The position numbers and the translations under genes are program-made. Source: Blastomyces gilchristii SLH14081 (taxonomy: Eukaryota; Ascomycota; Eurotiomycetes; Onygenales; Ajellomycetaceae). From it: DNA of 64,000 nt. Where the stretch lies: the NCBI RefSeq assembly GCF_000003855.2, contig NW_003101680.1, positions 3,970,144-4,034,143 on the forward strand. The letters are read 5' to 3'. Positions 35,701 through 48,183 of the stretch are shown here, piece after piece (position 1 is the stretch's first letter; every line of letters starts with the position of its first letter). Under the pieces are notes generated by a model, which was given only the letters and a program-made list of their open reading frames with translations, was not told the origin of the DNA and did not search any database.

Positions 35701-36342
35701 GATATAAGTCTGTTCTTTCTTACACACAGTTATCATATGAAGATGTTAGATCTTCTAGAGACTATACAGTTCACACTGAACTCTTATAGTCTGATTCAGA
35801 TTGCTAATAATATAGTAATGAAACTCTAAGATATCTGTAATTAAGTAGAAGTCTTCATAATAAATGCTAAATAGAATCAAGAAGATTAAATTAATATTCA
35901 CTGAGACCTCACTGAACAATATAAGATAAGACATCTGATATGATTGAATCTTAAGAATATATGAATTACATGTTCATCTTGTACACTAGATTATCATTAT
36001 ATCAGATATAAAGTGATAGAAGTTCTGAGTAGTCATAACTATCATCTTGACATATTATCAGAGATTTATAATATCTTTTATACAAGCTTGCTTTATCATA
36101 TCATCACTGACCTGTTTTCTTCTCAACTGACTTTCAACTGACAGCTGCCAGGGATCATAGAAGAAGATAATAAGCTTGAGTAAGAGATTGAAGATATTCT
36201 TAATGAGAGATCACACAGCTGTGACTGATAATATCTCATGAAATGAGTTAACTATGATCAACTGATCTGAACTTCAAGTTCTGTATTATCTGAAACAGTG
36301 GCTCTTGACTGATAAGAACTACTTCTGAAAGAAGAGAGCTAA
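32713..36342 (+). pseudogene. Gypsy-2b Pol with chromodomain (inactivated)
   Basis: A frame of 1,210 codons, in phase from ATG 32713 to TAA 36340-36342, broken by stops. RT 33420-34160 has FCVNY-x-ELNTLTKKN and FTKLDIITTFYKIHI-like sequence after a TGA for Trp, and YLDNILIFTDEF as catalytic region. RNase H 34300-34680: FMSKKLSLTEYNYEIYNKKL, HYHSGSQNSMADALS. Integrase 34950-35800: YHSETDD. Chromodomain 36160-36340: EEDNKLE-x-EIEDILNER, VNYDQL. Several Gln codons kept here are stops in Gypsy-2a, while Trp-to-TGA changes are shared. The stop abuts the 3' LTR as in Gypsy-2a. Confidence 0.92.
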
Positions 36343-36358
36343 TGTAGCAGACTGCACC
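36343..36358 (+). other. Mutated LTR start showing the G-to-A pattern
   Basis: TGTAGCAGACTGCACC here against TGTGGCGGGCTGCGCC at 30452. All four differences are G-to-A, on GG and CG sites. This is a compact local example of the mutation process. Confidence 0.8.
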
Positions 36359-36705
36359 TGATCAATTATATAGACTATTCTGTTACACTTTATAGATTCT
36401 TCTGCTTCACTCTTGAACATGTACACTCTGATTCTCAGTCATTCTTGATCACTGATTCTCAGCTGCTATGAATGTGTACACTTCAATTCTCAGTCATTCT
36501 TGATCACTGATCCTCAGCCGTTATAAACACGTATAGATTCTTCCACTCTGAAGCTTCACTGTGTATGCTATTACATATGTGTATAAATATTTACTCTGAT
36601 CACTGATTCTCACACTTTCTCTTTCTTTCCTTCTCTAACATTTTTCTCTTTGTTATATAAGACCTATCAATATTATACTGATCTATTCGGCGTAGTCCTC
36701 TTACA
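36343..36705 (+). repeat. Gypsy-2b 3' LTR
   Basis: 363 bp, same length as the 5' LTR but with many more C-to-T and G-to-A changes (TGTAGCAGACTGCACC at its start). It ends TCCTCTTACA. Confidence 0.93.
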
Positions 36706-37849
36706 GAAAGAGAGTGTTATAAAATTATATTATCAGATAATATTATTAAAAATGTATTAATATTATGAATATCAATGTTGAAAAAATATTGATACTTATA
36801 CATTATAGTGATTTGTGAATCATGATAGTTAAATATATATATATATATTATTTCTAATATTGATAATTGATTATAACTTGTACAATAATTTTTGAAAACT
36901 TAAAATTAATTTCAATTATTAACTAATAGTTACAAACTTATAACTAATTAATATAAAAAGAAAAAACTTTTTCTACTTATTATCTTTCTTCTCTTTCTCA
37001 TTCTTCTCATCATTCTTTATAATTTATTTCTTATTCTTATTCTTCTTCTTCTTCTTCTTATCTGAGATGATAATTGTCTCAAAATCTCTCTCTACTGTCT
37101 TCTCAGAGAAGGGTTCTCACTGCTTTCTCTTAGTTAGATTAATCTATATTTCAAAATCCTGCATTTTCTGATCTGCTGTCTCAGGTTTCACTTCAGCAGT
37201 GAGCAGATTGATATACTCAGAGAGTAGAGCTATTTTCTCAATATTCTGAATTATGAAGTGTATTCAAGACCTGAATAACATCTTAATTCTCTTCTTCTCT
37301 GTCAGCTTCTGCTAATCAATTAGAGAACAGAAGTGTTATTAAAAATTATTATCTCTTATTAAAAAACTTATCAGTTTTGACTTCTTTATCTCTTACTTTA
37401 ATATCTTCTTAATCTTCTTCTATTACTGCTTATTTATAGTAATACTCTTCTTCTCTCTCTCTCTCTTCATCTTGATCTCAAATCATTCTCAGAACTTCTT
37501 CTGATTTTATCACTACTATATAAGACTCTTCACTGTCTTCTTTTTCAATCTCTTACAGATGATGTCATCTGTATTATTTCTATACTTAGTTCAGTCTAAA
37601 TCTATCAGAAGTGTTACTTAAAATTATTATTATTCTACTTTCTTACAGAGTCTCTTCAAGATATTATAATATATCTTACAATCTGTCTCTTTACACTTGA
37701 ATATCTTCTTCTTCTCTCTCTTCAATCTGTAACAGTGCTCATACACCTTGATGATTCACAGAACTGCAGAATATTTGAAGAGAGATGACATAATTGATTT
37801 TAATAAGTATTAAGAGAAGATGAAGACAGAGAAGACAGCTAGTAAAGAT

Positions 37850-37891
37850 ATAATAATGATAATAATAATAATAATGATAATGATGATGATG

Positions 37892-37925
<34 letters not shown>

Positions 37926-37935
37926 TAATAATGAA
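37850..37935. repeat. (AAT/GAT)n microsatellite
   Basis: Trinucleotide tract in hAT copy C at the position of the tracts in copies A and B. Confidence 0.85.
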
Positions 37936-39028
37936 AGAAGAAGTGCATCAGAATATATTATTAACTTATTAAATATAAAGAGATAAAGAAACTATTAACA
38001 GCTTTCAGAGATGTACAGCAATGAGTACAGTGCTACATAGTAACATTATCTTCATTTAATACATACACTATTGATATTCTTTGTATACAGTTATTATATA
38101 ATCTATATTAGAGATACATGTAGAAAACAGATCTTTATTACTAGAGAGAATGATTACAGTGATTCTCTGTTTTCATATTATAAAGATAAGTTATTCTCAT
38201 TTCTTTCTTCTCTCTTTTCTCTTCTTCTTCAATTTATTACTAAGTTTAAACTGGTATGAAAACTATTAAAACACTCTTAGAAACTCTTAAATTGAAGAGT
38301 ATAGACTAATCAAATTTTAAATACAGATGAATTAAATTATATTTAATAATACTAATTATTCATTCTCTCTTTAATAAAATAATAGTTATATCTTTTTTCT
38401 TCTCTCTCAAATGAAACATGATCTGTGAAAAGCAAGTATCATATCAGATCATAATAATCAACATAGTCTCAGCACACAGAGCTGTATATATACAGTGTGT
38501 ACTGAACTGAGAGACTGTATGAGTTACAAATTAACAGCAGTATCTCAGAGAGAGTCATACAGCATGAGAAAGCTACAACTCTCAGTTATATACAAAGAAA
38601 GTGAATCACTGCAGTAAGTGCATGTATATTGTATAAAAGTAACACATTTTAATAACACTCAGTCTCTGATATTATAAAAATAGAGTCTCTCTGTGAGATC
38701 TGTTTTTATTAGAAGTTGAGAAATTTTATATTTCTCAAGATTATCTTCACATATCTTATCTATGAAATTGATGAGAGAAATTATTGATTTCAGTATTCTG
38801 TTCTTAATATTATTCAAGTGACAGCAGAGTTCACTCTGATCACACTTTTTAAATGTATATTTTCTAATTATTCACATTTATATAGATATATACTGATTAT
38901 TTATTAGATAATATTAAAATAATAACTCATTGCAGCTGTGTTATTCTCACTGTGAGAGATATACAGTTGATAATGAATATTATAAAGACTCTGAGAAGTG
39001 AGTATTTTAAAGATACTGTAACTCTGTA

Positions 39029-39165
39029 ATCTTGATTTTTTTTATTTTTATTTTTTATTTTTTTATTTTTCTTCTATTTTTTTTTTCTTTCTCTTTTTTT
39101 TTTCATTCTGATTTTTTCTTGTTTTTGTTTTATTTTTTATTTTTTGTTTTTTTTTATATTTTATA
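39029..39165. repeat. Poly-T low-complexity tract
   Basis: Counterpart of 2228-2395 in copy A, about 30 bases shorter. Confidence 0.8.
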
Positions 39166-39494
39166 TTTTTTTTATAATTAAAATTATATGAATTATAATC
39201 TGTGTTCAGAAAAGTAATGATATTTAATAATACTCTCTATTAAATTTTCAACAAATGAGTACTATATTATGATATTATGTAAGTGAGAAGTGATTTTATA
39301 ATCTTATTTAATGTCATTCTCAATAATGAAATCAGAATGAAAATGTAACTAAGAATTCAAATATATTCTTTATCTGAGACTAGATTTTTATTTAAAAAGT
39401 GAATCTGAGACCTTTAATATTTGAAATAATGTGATTTGAAATCAATGTGATGAATATAAACCATGATCAGAAGTAATGCTTTTAGACAACGTGA

Positions 39495-40182
39495 TACAAA
39501 GAGAATAGAGGCTGTGACAACCGCTCCACCACGAACTCGCTCGATTTTTCAAATAAGAACCCGCCGATAGATTCATTGAAAAGCCCTCGATCATACAAGC
39601 ATTTTGACCCCATCGCCGACCGCATACCCCGTGTGGTGGTGGAGATATCCAGCCAAACATGAACCAGACATTGTTTGAAACTCCTGTGTGGGATTATCCC
39701 TCATTCACCCCTATCACATCACAACCCCAGGCCAAATTGCCATACAAATTGTAAGGTGAAGAGACCTAGTCATATGCATCAATCTTCTTGATTTTGGAAG
39801 ATCTCTGATCTGTAATTGTGAAGATATCTGAGAAGCAATCTTCATAAAAACCCTGTTCATCTTTGATATTTCAAAACATTAACATCAAGTCTCACCCTCA
39901 TATCACCCTTCTCAATCTGGCTTATTCTCAGCAGAAAAATACAAAAGAATATCTTGACAGTAATATCAAGCACATAATCAACAGATACTTCTGAAGTGCA
40001 ATCTCTGCAGTCTGTTATCAGTGTATCTAGACTTCAATATCAAGTCTCACTCTTGTACTATCTCTCTCAATCTGGCTTATCTCTGACAGAATAATTCAAA
40101 AAGATACCTCAGCAACAGCATTCAATACATAATCAGTGAATAATAAGTTAATAACATATCAATAACTATAAAATCAGTATAC
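39495..40182 (+). mobile_element. LINE copy 1, 5' untranslated region (segment 1)
   Basis: Matches LINE copy 2 at about 52035-52708 (CCGCTCCACCACGAACTCGC against CCGCTTCACCACGAACTCGC). The first 180 bases keep CpG. Two tandem monomers follow, marked by CAAGTCTCAC at about 39890 and 40040. It joins hAT copy C at about 39494, where copy A continues uninterrupted (2700-2715), so the LINE inserted there. It is interrupted at 40182 by Gypsy-3, with the empty site CAGTATACTTCAAG preserved in LINE copy 2 (52704-52717). Confidence 0.85.
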
Positions 40183-40358
40183 TGTGGTTCGGAAGAACGT
40201 ACGACCGTCGGATAATAACGCGGCCGCTTCCGAACTAGCTTACGAGTGTAAAGGGGGCCATAGCAGCCACTAATTAATTTAGCATATAATATTACAATAT
40301 ATAAGAAGCCGGTGTACACCTGTAATTGTACACTGACTTAAGCAATCTTTGAATCACA
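40183..40358 (+). repeat. Gypsy-3 5' LTR
   Basis: 176 bp, keeping CpG (ACGACCGTCGGATAATAACG, GCGGCCGC). It is followed by TCTGATAGCATGTC, the presumed primer-binding region, whose tRNA I cannot identify. Confidence 0.93.
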
Positions 40359-40552
40359 TCTGATAGCATGTCTAAAAACCAGTGAGAAGCACAGACTTCT
40401 TCAAGATGTGATAATTCTTTTTACAAAGTGATTTGTAGTTATCATATCAGTGTGGTTCTAGAATGTCTCAAAAGATAGTGTATGAAGAGTGATAAGTGAA
40501 AGAGTATCTGATTAATGCTGCTTCACTTGTTGAGGAAAAACTTCACACTCAG

Positions 40553-42250
40553 ATGAATGCCACATATGAGATGCAAATAGATGAGATGTGAGAAAGAGAA
40601 TGAGAGCAGTGAACCAGATTCAAAGAAGTTCACTCTCTACTCAAAAGAAGAATAAAAAGAGAGGAGTGATCATCATCAGAGTCATACAATGATAACAGAA
40701 ATTATATAATAATATAGCAATATAATGATATAGTAATATAATAATACAGTGATATAACAATAGATATTGTACAATCAATAAGAAATCACTGAAATAAATA
40801 CCTTCTCTAGCTAATATAAACAACACCCTTCTCTGCTATCTGAACTGAAAGATATGCAGAATCTCTCAGAGAGTTTACTCAAAGCAGTAAGAAAAACAAC
40901 TGAAACTGCTGAACTGAAATCAAAGCTCTGTACATATATGAGGATTCTAAATGAGATCAAGACCTTGTATACACAGTGACAGACTGAGACAGAAGTTAAA
41001 TAACAATTGACATTCACTGTGAATCAAGCATTTACTATGAAGAGCTTCACTGACATAATCATCATCATCAATAAGAATAGAGAAAATCAGATCTTAGATC
41101 TGTAGTGAGAGATTGAATGTTTACACAGATAGATAACTATACTGAACCTGAAGATCTCATTGTAATCATTCATAATCTCTTCAGAAGTATACACATCATC
41201 AGAGATCACTGTGCAGAATGAGAATCTAAGTATGAAATATATGAAGTCAGAAGATCTGCTGAAGTTATCAAGCTTTAATAGCAACTGAAAAAATGATGCT
41301 GCAATCAGCTGACTAAGTCAGATATGATTATATTATTGAATCAAATATGAACTCACAGACAGACAGCTAACAAAATTTTAACAAGTCTTAAGATCTGTCA
41401 CATTTCTACATAAAAAAGTGAAGTTATTATAAATGACTGATAAAAAGATGAATCTCACAGACTTAGAGTGATATTTATTCTCATAAATATGAAATAAGTT
41501 TTTCAAATGAATCTTGCACAACTTTGAGAAAGTGAACATATGAGATAAGTGTTATAAACACTTCACTAAGTGTAGACAAGTGAGTGATCTTACATTATAC
41601 TTCACACACTTCAGTTTACACTATCTTATATTAAATGAAGAGCTTCTAACATCTTTCTGTTTACAGATCTTTATTCATGATCTTACATCTGAGTTAAGAG
41701 TGAAATGAAAATACTTAATCTCACAATCAGGCATGATGAAAGAAGCATACAATATTCTTATTATACAGGAATAAGTAAGTCAATTGTAACAGAAAATACT
41801 GTAATTGAGTATATTCTAGTGAAGAACAGATAATCAGACTTCTATGACACAAGTCATACACCTGAATATAATGAATCTAGATCTGAATGTTATCACTAAA
41901 GTGCTGAATTCTCTGAAAAAGAGATTCTCTGAGTGAAAATCTTGATATTATAAGCATTGAGCTTGCTTCAACTACAGACACTAAAATCATGATACAAAAG
42001 ATTACACTCAGTATACACAGTTAAGAGAAGCAAGAGAGTCAAAAAACTAGCAGAATCAGTGAGCTCAGAGACACTCACTGATATTCTATGAAAAGTCTTC
42101 AAAGTGAAAGAGATGTCTGTGATAGATGACTCTCTGAATTCTGTGAATATAAAGAAGAAGCAGACTTCTGAATAAGATGCAGATAAGAATGATGAAGTGA
42201 ATACTCATCTCAATATCTTAGAGCCTGAAATATTAATGTATAAGAAGCAC
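40553..42250 (+). pseudogene. Gypsy-3 Gag (inactivated)
   Basis: Placed by position between the leader and the protease. A capsid-like stretch lies at about 41470-41720, with aromatic-rich sequence and RSLFMILHLS-type frames broken by stops. A Cys/His-rich remnant at about 41945-41980 (YYKH-x-ACFNY) could be a damaged CX2CX4HX4C knuckle. Start 40553 (ATGAATGCC) is only a guess. The domain identity is inferred from order rather than from strong motifs. Confidence 0.5.
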
Positions 42251-45200
42251 TTGAGTAAGAATTGAGAGATGACTGTAAAAGTGTTAGCAGATATAGAAGC
42301 TTCTACACAATATATTGATAATTATATAATTCAAAGATTGAAAGAGGTTCATCAAGTGAAGAATTCCTGACATATAAGATTATCTGATAATTAATATTTG
42401 ATATCATCTGTAAGAGTAAGAGTTCTCTTGCACTTCAGAGCATGATCTTACTATATTTGAGCATAAGAGCTGCAGAATATGAAATATGATCTTATTCTCA
42501 GACTCAATTGATTTCAAAGATTCAATTCACAGATTCAATGATGTATATGCTATATACAGTTGACTGATAGGAAGAAAACAGTTCATACAATTCTATCAAC
42601 TGATATGAGAAGAATATTTCACATCTCTGATATAGAAGGATTAAATCTGCTTATACATTAATAAGTAAAGAGAATGATTTGCAAGACCTCATCTGAAAGC
42701 ATTCAGTATGTCATACAGAACTCAGAAGTGAAGAAAACTAAGATAAAAGATATATGAGAGAATAAGTGTATGAAGAAGCTTCTGAAGAAGTATGAAAAGA
42801 TCTTCTGAACAGATCTTTCACCAGAATTGCTGCTGAAATGAGGATTCATACATGAGATTGACATAAGGGATACAAAACCAGTTAATCAGAATGTATACTC
42901 TCTGTCACAGACATATCTTGAAGAACAGAAGTGTCAGATTATCAATCTTCTAGAATATAGTCTCATACAATTCTTATCAAGCATGTGAGACTTTCCAGTT
43001 CTATTTGTGCAAAAGGTGAGTGAGGAGTGACAGATGTGTATCAATTATCAAGCACTTAATAAGCTTATGATCAAGAATGAATATTCACTATCACAGATTC
43101 AATAACAGTTGAATACAGGTGAAAACACTCAATATCTATCAAAGATTGATCTTCTCTCAGAATACTGACAGATTCATGTAGATGAACTGTCAGTTCTGTG
43201 AATGATATTTAATATATAATAAGAGAAGTTCAAATTCCTGATAATATCATTCAGTCTGATAAATGCATCTGTCATCTTTTAAACAATGATAAATATAATT
43301 CTTTATAAACAGAATGAAACCTTATATCTTATATATCTCAATAACATTCTAGTCTTTTCAAACTCATACAACAAATATCTGAAGTATCTTAATAAAGTGC
43401 TTATAACTCTGACAGAGCATAAGCTCTATGTTAAATCAATAAAGTATATGTTTGAAATGAAAGAGTTGAAGTTTATAGAACATGTAGTGAGTGATGACTG
43501 TATATATCTTATCTTGAAGAAATTAAATGTTATAGCAAATTGACTGTGGCTGAGAAATGTACATTATATATGACAGTTTCTTGAGTTAGTCTCATATTAT
43601 CACAGATTCATCAAGAATTTTACATGAATATCTGCATCACTCTCAGATCTCTTAAGAGAAATAGATACAAATCTGTGAAAGAAGAAGTTTCATTCAATTA
43701 TCTAAAATATCACATGTGAAGAGGCTTTTCTCACACTGAGAAAATATGTAATAATATTCTCAGTGCTTATTCAATCAGATTATAATAAATCTTTCTACAT
43801 TGAGATAAATGTATCTGAATGAGCTATCAGAGATGCTCTTCTACAGATAAGTAAGAACAGTAAGCTGCACTCAGTGATGTATAATGATAGAAAACTATCA
43901 GGTGCTGAGCTCAATTACTCAGTACATGAAAAGAAATTGCTAGTGATTAAGCACATACTGATGTTGTGAAATAAATATATTAATAATGAGTATGATAATC
44001 ATGAATTATAAAAGCCTTGTCTATCTACAATTAATGATAAAACCTTTCAAATGCTTAGCATGTTGAATCTCAGAGTTTCAAGTGTATAATCTTCATATCA
44101 AATACTGAAAGAGATTGAACACTGTGATGTCTGATGCAATCAGTTGCAGACCTGATTTCATGAGTGAGAATCCTGTGAACCAGACATAAGAAATGTTCAT
44201 GTTAAATGTGCTGAGAGAATGCAAGGAATCAGAATGAGTGAATATCATGATCTCTCACTTGAAGAATGACAAGATATTGAATAATAAGCATCTTGTAAGA
44301 GAAGTAGAAGAGATGCTTCTGAACTTCAAGTTAGAGAAATTGAAAAACAATGTTATGCTTTATCACAATCTAGAATATGCAGAAGCTCTCTATCTGAAAT
44401 CTTTATTTAGATGTGACTTGATGACTCACATGCACAAGGAATTCAGCCACTTAGAAAGCTCTGAACTCATGAGTGTACTTAAATCAAGAGTATACTGATC
44501 AAGCATGATCAAGAACATTCAGATGTACACTCATGAGTGTCTGAATTATCAGATTATGAAAGAATCTAAGAAAGGATTAGAATGTGAGAAAGTATAATAT
44601 CAGATGAAGTGTATAATACAACTGTTTAAATAATGAGAGATGAATCTTATAGATATATTACTGTGAATACTAAATGAAAATCAATGAATAATCACTGCTA
44701 TTGATTACACTACTGACTGGCCAGTTGTGAAAGCAGTTTCAGAGATGATAGAGAAGGTGATGATAAAGTTTCTATATAATGAGATCTATATTAACTATAG
44801 AATGCTGTGCGAGATTCTAACTGATAACAGTATGAACCTCATAGAAGGAGTGATGAGGCATTTCATGAGTCAATTACAGACAAGACATTGTAGAACAATG
44901 TTATATCATTCACAGATGAACAGAAAGATGAAACACTTGAATGAAATCTTAGATAACATACTGACAAAATATCTAGTGAGTAAGCCTATGAGATTATGAG
45001 ATGGATATCTCAGTCAGGTGCTATTAGTCATGCAAATTCAGCAGCATGCAGTCTTTAAGTGTTCATCATTCTATCTGTTGTATGAATTGCATCCGCGCAT
45101 TCTGAAGAATGCTTTGAAAAAGATGAGAAAGAAAACAGCAGTTGCAGACATAACAGTTGTGAACATAGAATCAAGATTGAAAGAGATCAGTCACACACAT

Positions 45201-45600
45201 ATAAAAGCTAATAAGTTACTCCTGAACTGAGTAATTCAATAGAAAAGAATATAAGACTCACTAGTTAAGAAATTAAGTCTCAAGATGAGAATGTGAGTTC
45301 TGATACATAATGAGAGTTCTGAGAAGTTTCAATCTAGATGATTTGAGTCATATAAAATACTCAAATCACATTCTCTGAAAATCTACACATTGAAAGAATC
45401 AGAGGAACAGATCTTATACAACATAATAAATAATTCATGACTTATGAAAGCAAAGATATAAGATCTGAGTGAATTATAATTATCTACAGCACTATTATCA
45501 GTGTTGAAAAAGAAGAGACTTATAATTAAAAAGTCTCATGAAGTAAGAGAAATCATAGATACTTATAAATCAGATAATCTCACTTATTCTGATCTTTTCA
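42250..45600 (+). pseudogene. Gypsy-3 Pol: protease, RT, RNase H, integrase (inactivated)
   Basis: Protease about 42265-42330 (VKVLADIEASTQYIDNYI, DSGA degraded). RT 42850-43560: DFPVLFVQKVSEE, QMCINYQALNKLMIKNEYSL, YLSKIDLLSEY and catalytic box YLNNILVFS (YLDD expected, both Asp turned to Asn). RNase H 43780-44110: LSGAELNYSVHEKKLLVIKH, then a frame change near 43985 and YNLHIKYW, MSDAISCRPDF. Integrase 44238-45110: HMHKEFSHLESSEL, VVKAVSEMIEKVMIKFLYNE, EILTDNSMNLIEGVM, HLNEILDNILTKYL. A C-terminal domain at 45270-45430 includes SEKFQSR and LKSHSL. No chromodomain is seen. The frameshift and many stops make it inactive. It belongs to a different gypsy lineage from Gypsy-1 and Gypsy-2. Confidence 0.9.
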
Positions 45601-46524
45601 TGATTATAAGAAAAGAATGAGAAGAAATGAAGAAATCAGATAAATATCACACTTCAATAAGTGATGAGACTGTAACTGATTGTATAATAACATACTGCAG
45701 ACAGTGAGTGTAATATGATAAAGAGTGATCTCAAAGCAGCAGACTTGTATATGAGTCAGATTACAGAAGAAAAAGAAATTCAGAGTTGAATTTAACTGTT
45801 TATACTAGTTCAATCACAGAGATCACAGAGAATGAACTATCTGAAACATTCATAGATGTGTGAGATCAAGTCATCTCAATCTCTGAGAATGCTCAGAGAT
45901 CAGGTAAGATTAGTTTCAATGAGCTATTCACTGTAGTAATCTGAGTGAGTGAAGAGAGACAGTATAATATATAAGACAGAATTACAAAAGATGAAAGCTG
46001 CTAAACCTAGTCACTGAATACTGTATTATATAGAGGTTGTATAAGAGTAGTGACTAGCAGATGAAGAAAAAGTGTAAGAAAAAAGAAATGAATTAATCAT
46101 CAATTATAAGAGTTAGCTGTAAAAGACAAATGTTATCATACACATCTCATTCATTTTCATATATCACATGTTTAATCTATTTTCAATGCCACATCACTCA
46201 AAAAACATTAAAAATAAAGAAAATCTCAAAACTCAAGGTTTACAAGGAATTTGAGAGCTGCAAGCTGCTCTTGTAATAATATCATACATGTCTCTGATTC
46301 CTCTACTGCTCTGTGTATGACATTAATGTCATTTATCATAAGATTGACTGGAATGCTAATATAGAAATGCATATGTGTATGTGTAGAGAAATTGAAGAAG
46401 AGTGCAGGACTCACAGGATCAGAAGTCAAGAAAGAGAGGATGAAGACAGAAGAAATGAAAGAGGGAGACACAGAACCAGATGAACAACAGAAGCTACCTG
46501 AGGCTGAACACTTATAATTCAGTT

Positions 46525-46897
46525 GCCCCGGTGGCCGAATGGTTAATGCGGCCACCCGGTAGCGCCTTGGCGTGGGAAACCAAGGCGTGTGGGTTCAAAA
46601 CCCGCAGGGGATACATTAAATCCGGAACTCAAGCACCTCAGGTTCCTAATAAATACAGAGATGTACAAATCGCTTCAATGAATCACTCTATGTTCCTGGG
46701 CTGGGAAGTTATTATCGCATGTATCTAATTGTCACTCCTTTGTATTTTCCTATGTTCTTGTTATCTTGGCATGGTCTCAACACCTGTATTTCCTCCTGTA
46801 TAATCAACACTTGACCTGTATTTAACATCACGCAAGGACTCATCATAAGCTCCGCTTGCATATGAGTATAATGGAAGAATAATAATAATAATAATAA
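46525..46897 (+). mobile_element. tRNA-derived SINE, family A, copy 2
   Basis: 373 bp, over 95% alike to 32181-32556, with TSD ACTTATAATTCAGT (46510-46523 and 46898-46911). A box TGGCCGAATGG 46532-46542; B box GGTTCAAAACC 46592-46602, which has one C-to-T-type change from copy 1. The 3' end is ATGGAAGAATAATAATAAT. It is embedded in the 3' region of Gypsy-3 and itself little mutated. Confidence 0.95.
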
Positions 46898-47646
46898 ACT
46901 TATAATTCAGTGTGTGCACAATCTTTCTCACAGAGAAGAGAGAGAAAGTAATGAGAGAAGCTTGAGAGTAAAAGAGAGTAGTCTCAGTGATGTTATCATC
47001 TTCAATTAAAATGATCTCTGATGCTGAAGCAACTAAGAACTATTATTAGTGTATGAAATCACAAAAAGCAGAGATAATAAATATCAAATAAATACTCACT
47101 GATCTTAGAATTGTACACACAATTACAACATGCATGAGACTTCTCAGAAAGAGAGAGAGAGACATGAGAGAATACAGAAAGCAGAACACAGTGTGCAAAC
47201 AGCTTATTTTTATAATAATATCTCAGACAAGGTGTATAAGCCTCATGCCTGCAGGTGTAAAAGAGTATAACATTCATGTTTCTGTTTCTGAAAACATGAA
47301 TATTCTTCACCTGTATCATGAAGTCAGATAACAAATATCAGAGAATAGGCTGATATAAGTTGATTATGCTGAAGATATTTGTCAGAGTGAATATACTTAT
47401 AATATTGAATTTAACAGTTGTGAAAAGTTTCTTAGTATCTGTGAATGTCATGACTTCATGCATAATAAAACTTATAATGATTTTCTCTAAGAATAGAAAA
47501 ATCAGCATCAGAAAGAAAAGATAAAAAGAAAAAGACTTACAATCTCAATACTGTTAAGAGAGAAGATGATTCTCTGAAATGAATAAATAATTATCTTATT
47601 ATAAATATTTAAAATGAATATAATAATCAGTGTCTGTGACTGAGCT

Positions 47647-48183
47647 TTAGATAGTTATATTATACATCATCTTCATATAATAAATCATTCTAGAGATCAG
47701 TAAGAAGAGTGAAAGTGTATATACTGAGAAATGTGATTCACTGAGTCTATGCAACATCTTCTTGAAATGAGAAGAGCTAGTAATGAAGACAGCAGTAGAA
47801 GCAGAAGTAGCAGAAGTGAGAGTTGCAGAAACAGAGATAGTGAGAGTGAGAGAATCAGACACAGAGGCAAGTGTAGAAGATTGAGAGAGAGTAGCAGAAG
47901 AAGAAGCAGTAGAAGAGACAGAGAGAGACATAGAAGATTCAGTCACATATGACACAGACAATTTCTTTATTATCATATTCTTCAAGTTCTTGATCAATGA
48001 TTCAACATTGAGTTCACTATTATCAGTAGATACAGATCTGTCAACATGTGAAGATTCTATATAAATAAAAACAAATATATCAGTATCTGTATTCACACAA
48101 ATCATGTCAGGAAACATGATCAGAAATCCACTGAGAAGAAAAAATGATTGAGAATATACAAGAAGATGAAGAAGATATGTCAT
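47647..48183 (-). CDS. Antisense ORF of 178 codons in Gypsy-3 3' region (uncertain)
   Basis: The longest uninterrupted frame in the window, with no stop in 178 codons although its surroundings are full of them. The predicted product has a hydrophobic N-terminal stretch (LLVYSQSFFLLSGFLIMF), an acidic middle, a serine/threonine/alanine-rich block (about residues 85-140, many SVS/TSA repeats) and a hydrophobic C terminus (YTLSLFLLISRMIYY). The low-complexity block arises from a purine-rich plus strand (AGAGAGTGAG), which by composition alone excludes stops on this strand. It could therefore be a chance frame. I recognise no family. If real, it might be a membrane or surface protein carried by the element. 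Confidence 0.25.
   Translation of the reverse strand: MTYLLHLLVYSQSFFLLSGFLIMFPDMICVNTDTDIFVFIYIESSHVDRSVSTDNSELNVESLIKNLKNMIIKKLSVSYVTESSMSLSVSSTASSSATLSQSSTLASVSDSLTLTISVSATLTSATSASTAVFITSSSHFKKMLHRLSESHFSVYTLSLFLLISRMIYYMKMMYNITI

Larger units (their letters stand above)
30452..36705 (+). mobile_element. Gypsy-2b: chromovirus LTR retrotransposon, long-LTR variant
   Basis: 6254 bp with 363-bp LTRs (30452-30814 and 36343-36705) and TSD GAAAG (30447-30451 and 36706-36710). The internal region aligns throughout with Gypsy-2a, with C/T and G/A differences. The LTRs are 105 bp longer owing to expansion of a GATTCTCGGCC-containing block. A 376-bp SINE sits in gag (32181-32556). Confidence 0.95.
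36706..39494 (-). mobile_element. hAT transposon copy C, segment 4
   Basis: 36799-39490 matches copy A 1-2700. 36711-36798 has no other copy in the window because that part of copy B falls in the N gap. It contains the unrecognised minus-strand ORF (37022-37325, several stops), a microsatellite (37850-37935) and a poly-T tract (39029-39165). It is cut at about 39494, where LINE copy 1 inserted. By comparison with copy A only about 55 bases of the hAT remain beyond this point. Confidence 0.83.

Noticed and set aside
47749..47952. Arg/Ser-rich ORF resembling an SR splicing factor
   Set aside because: Product of an AGAGAGTGAG-type purine repeat in the Gypsy-3 3' region; low complexity, no RNA-recognition motif nearby.
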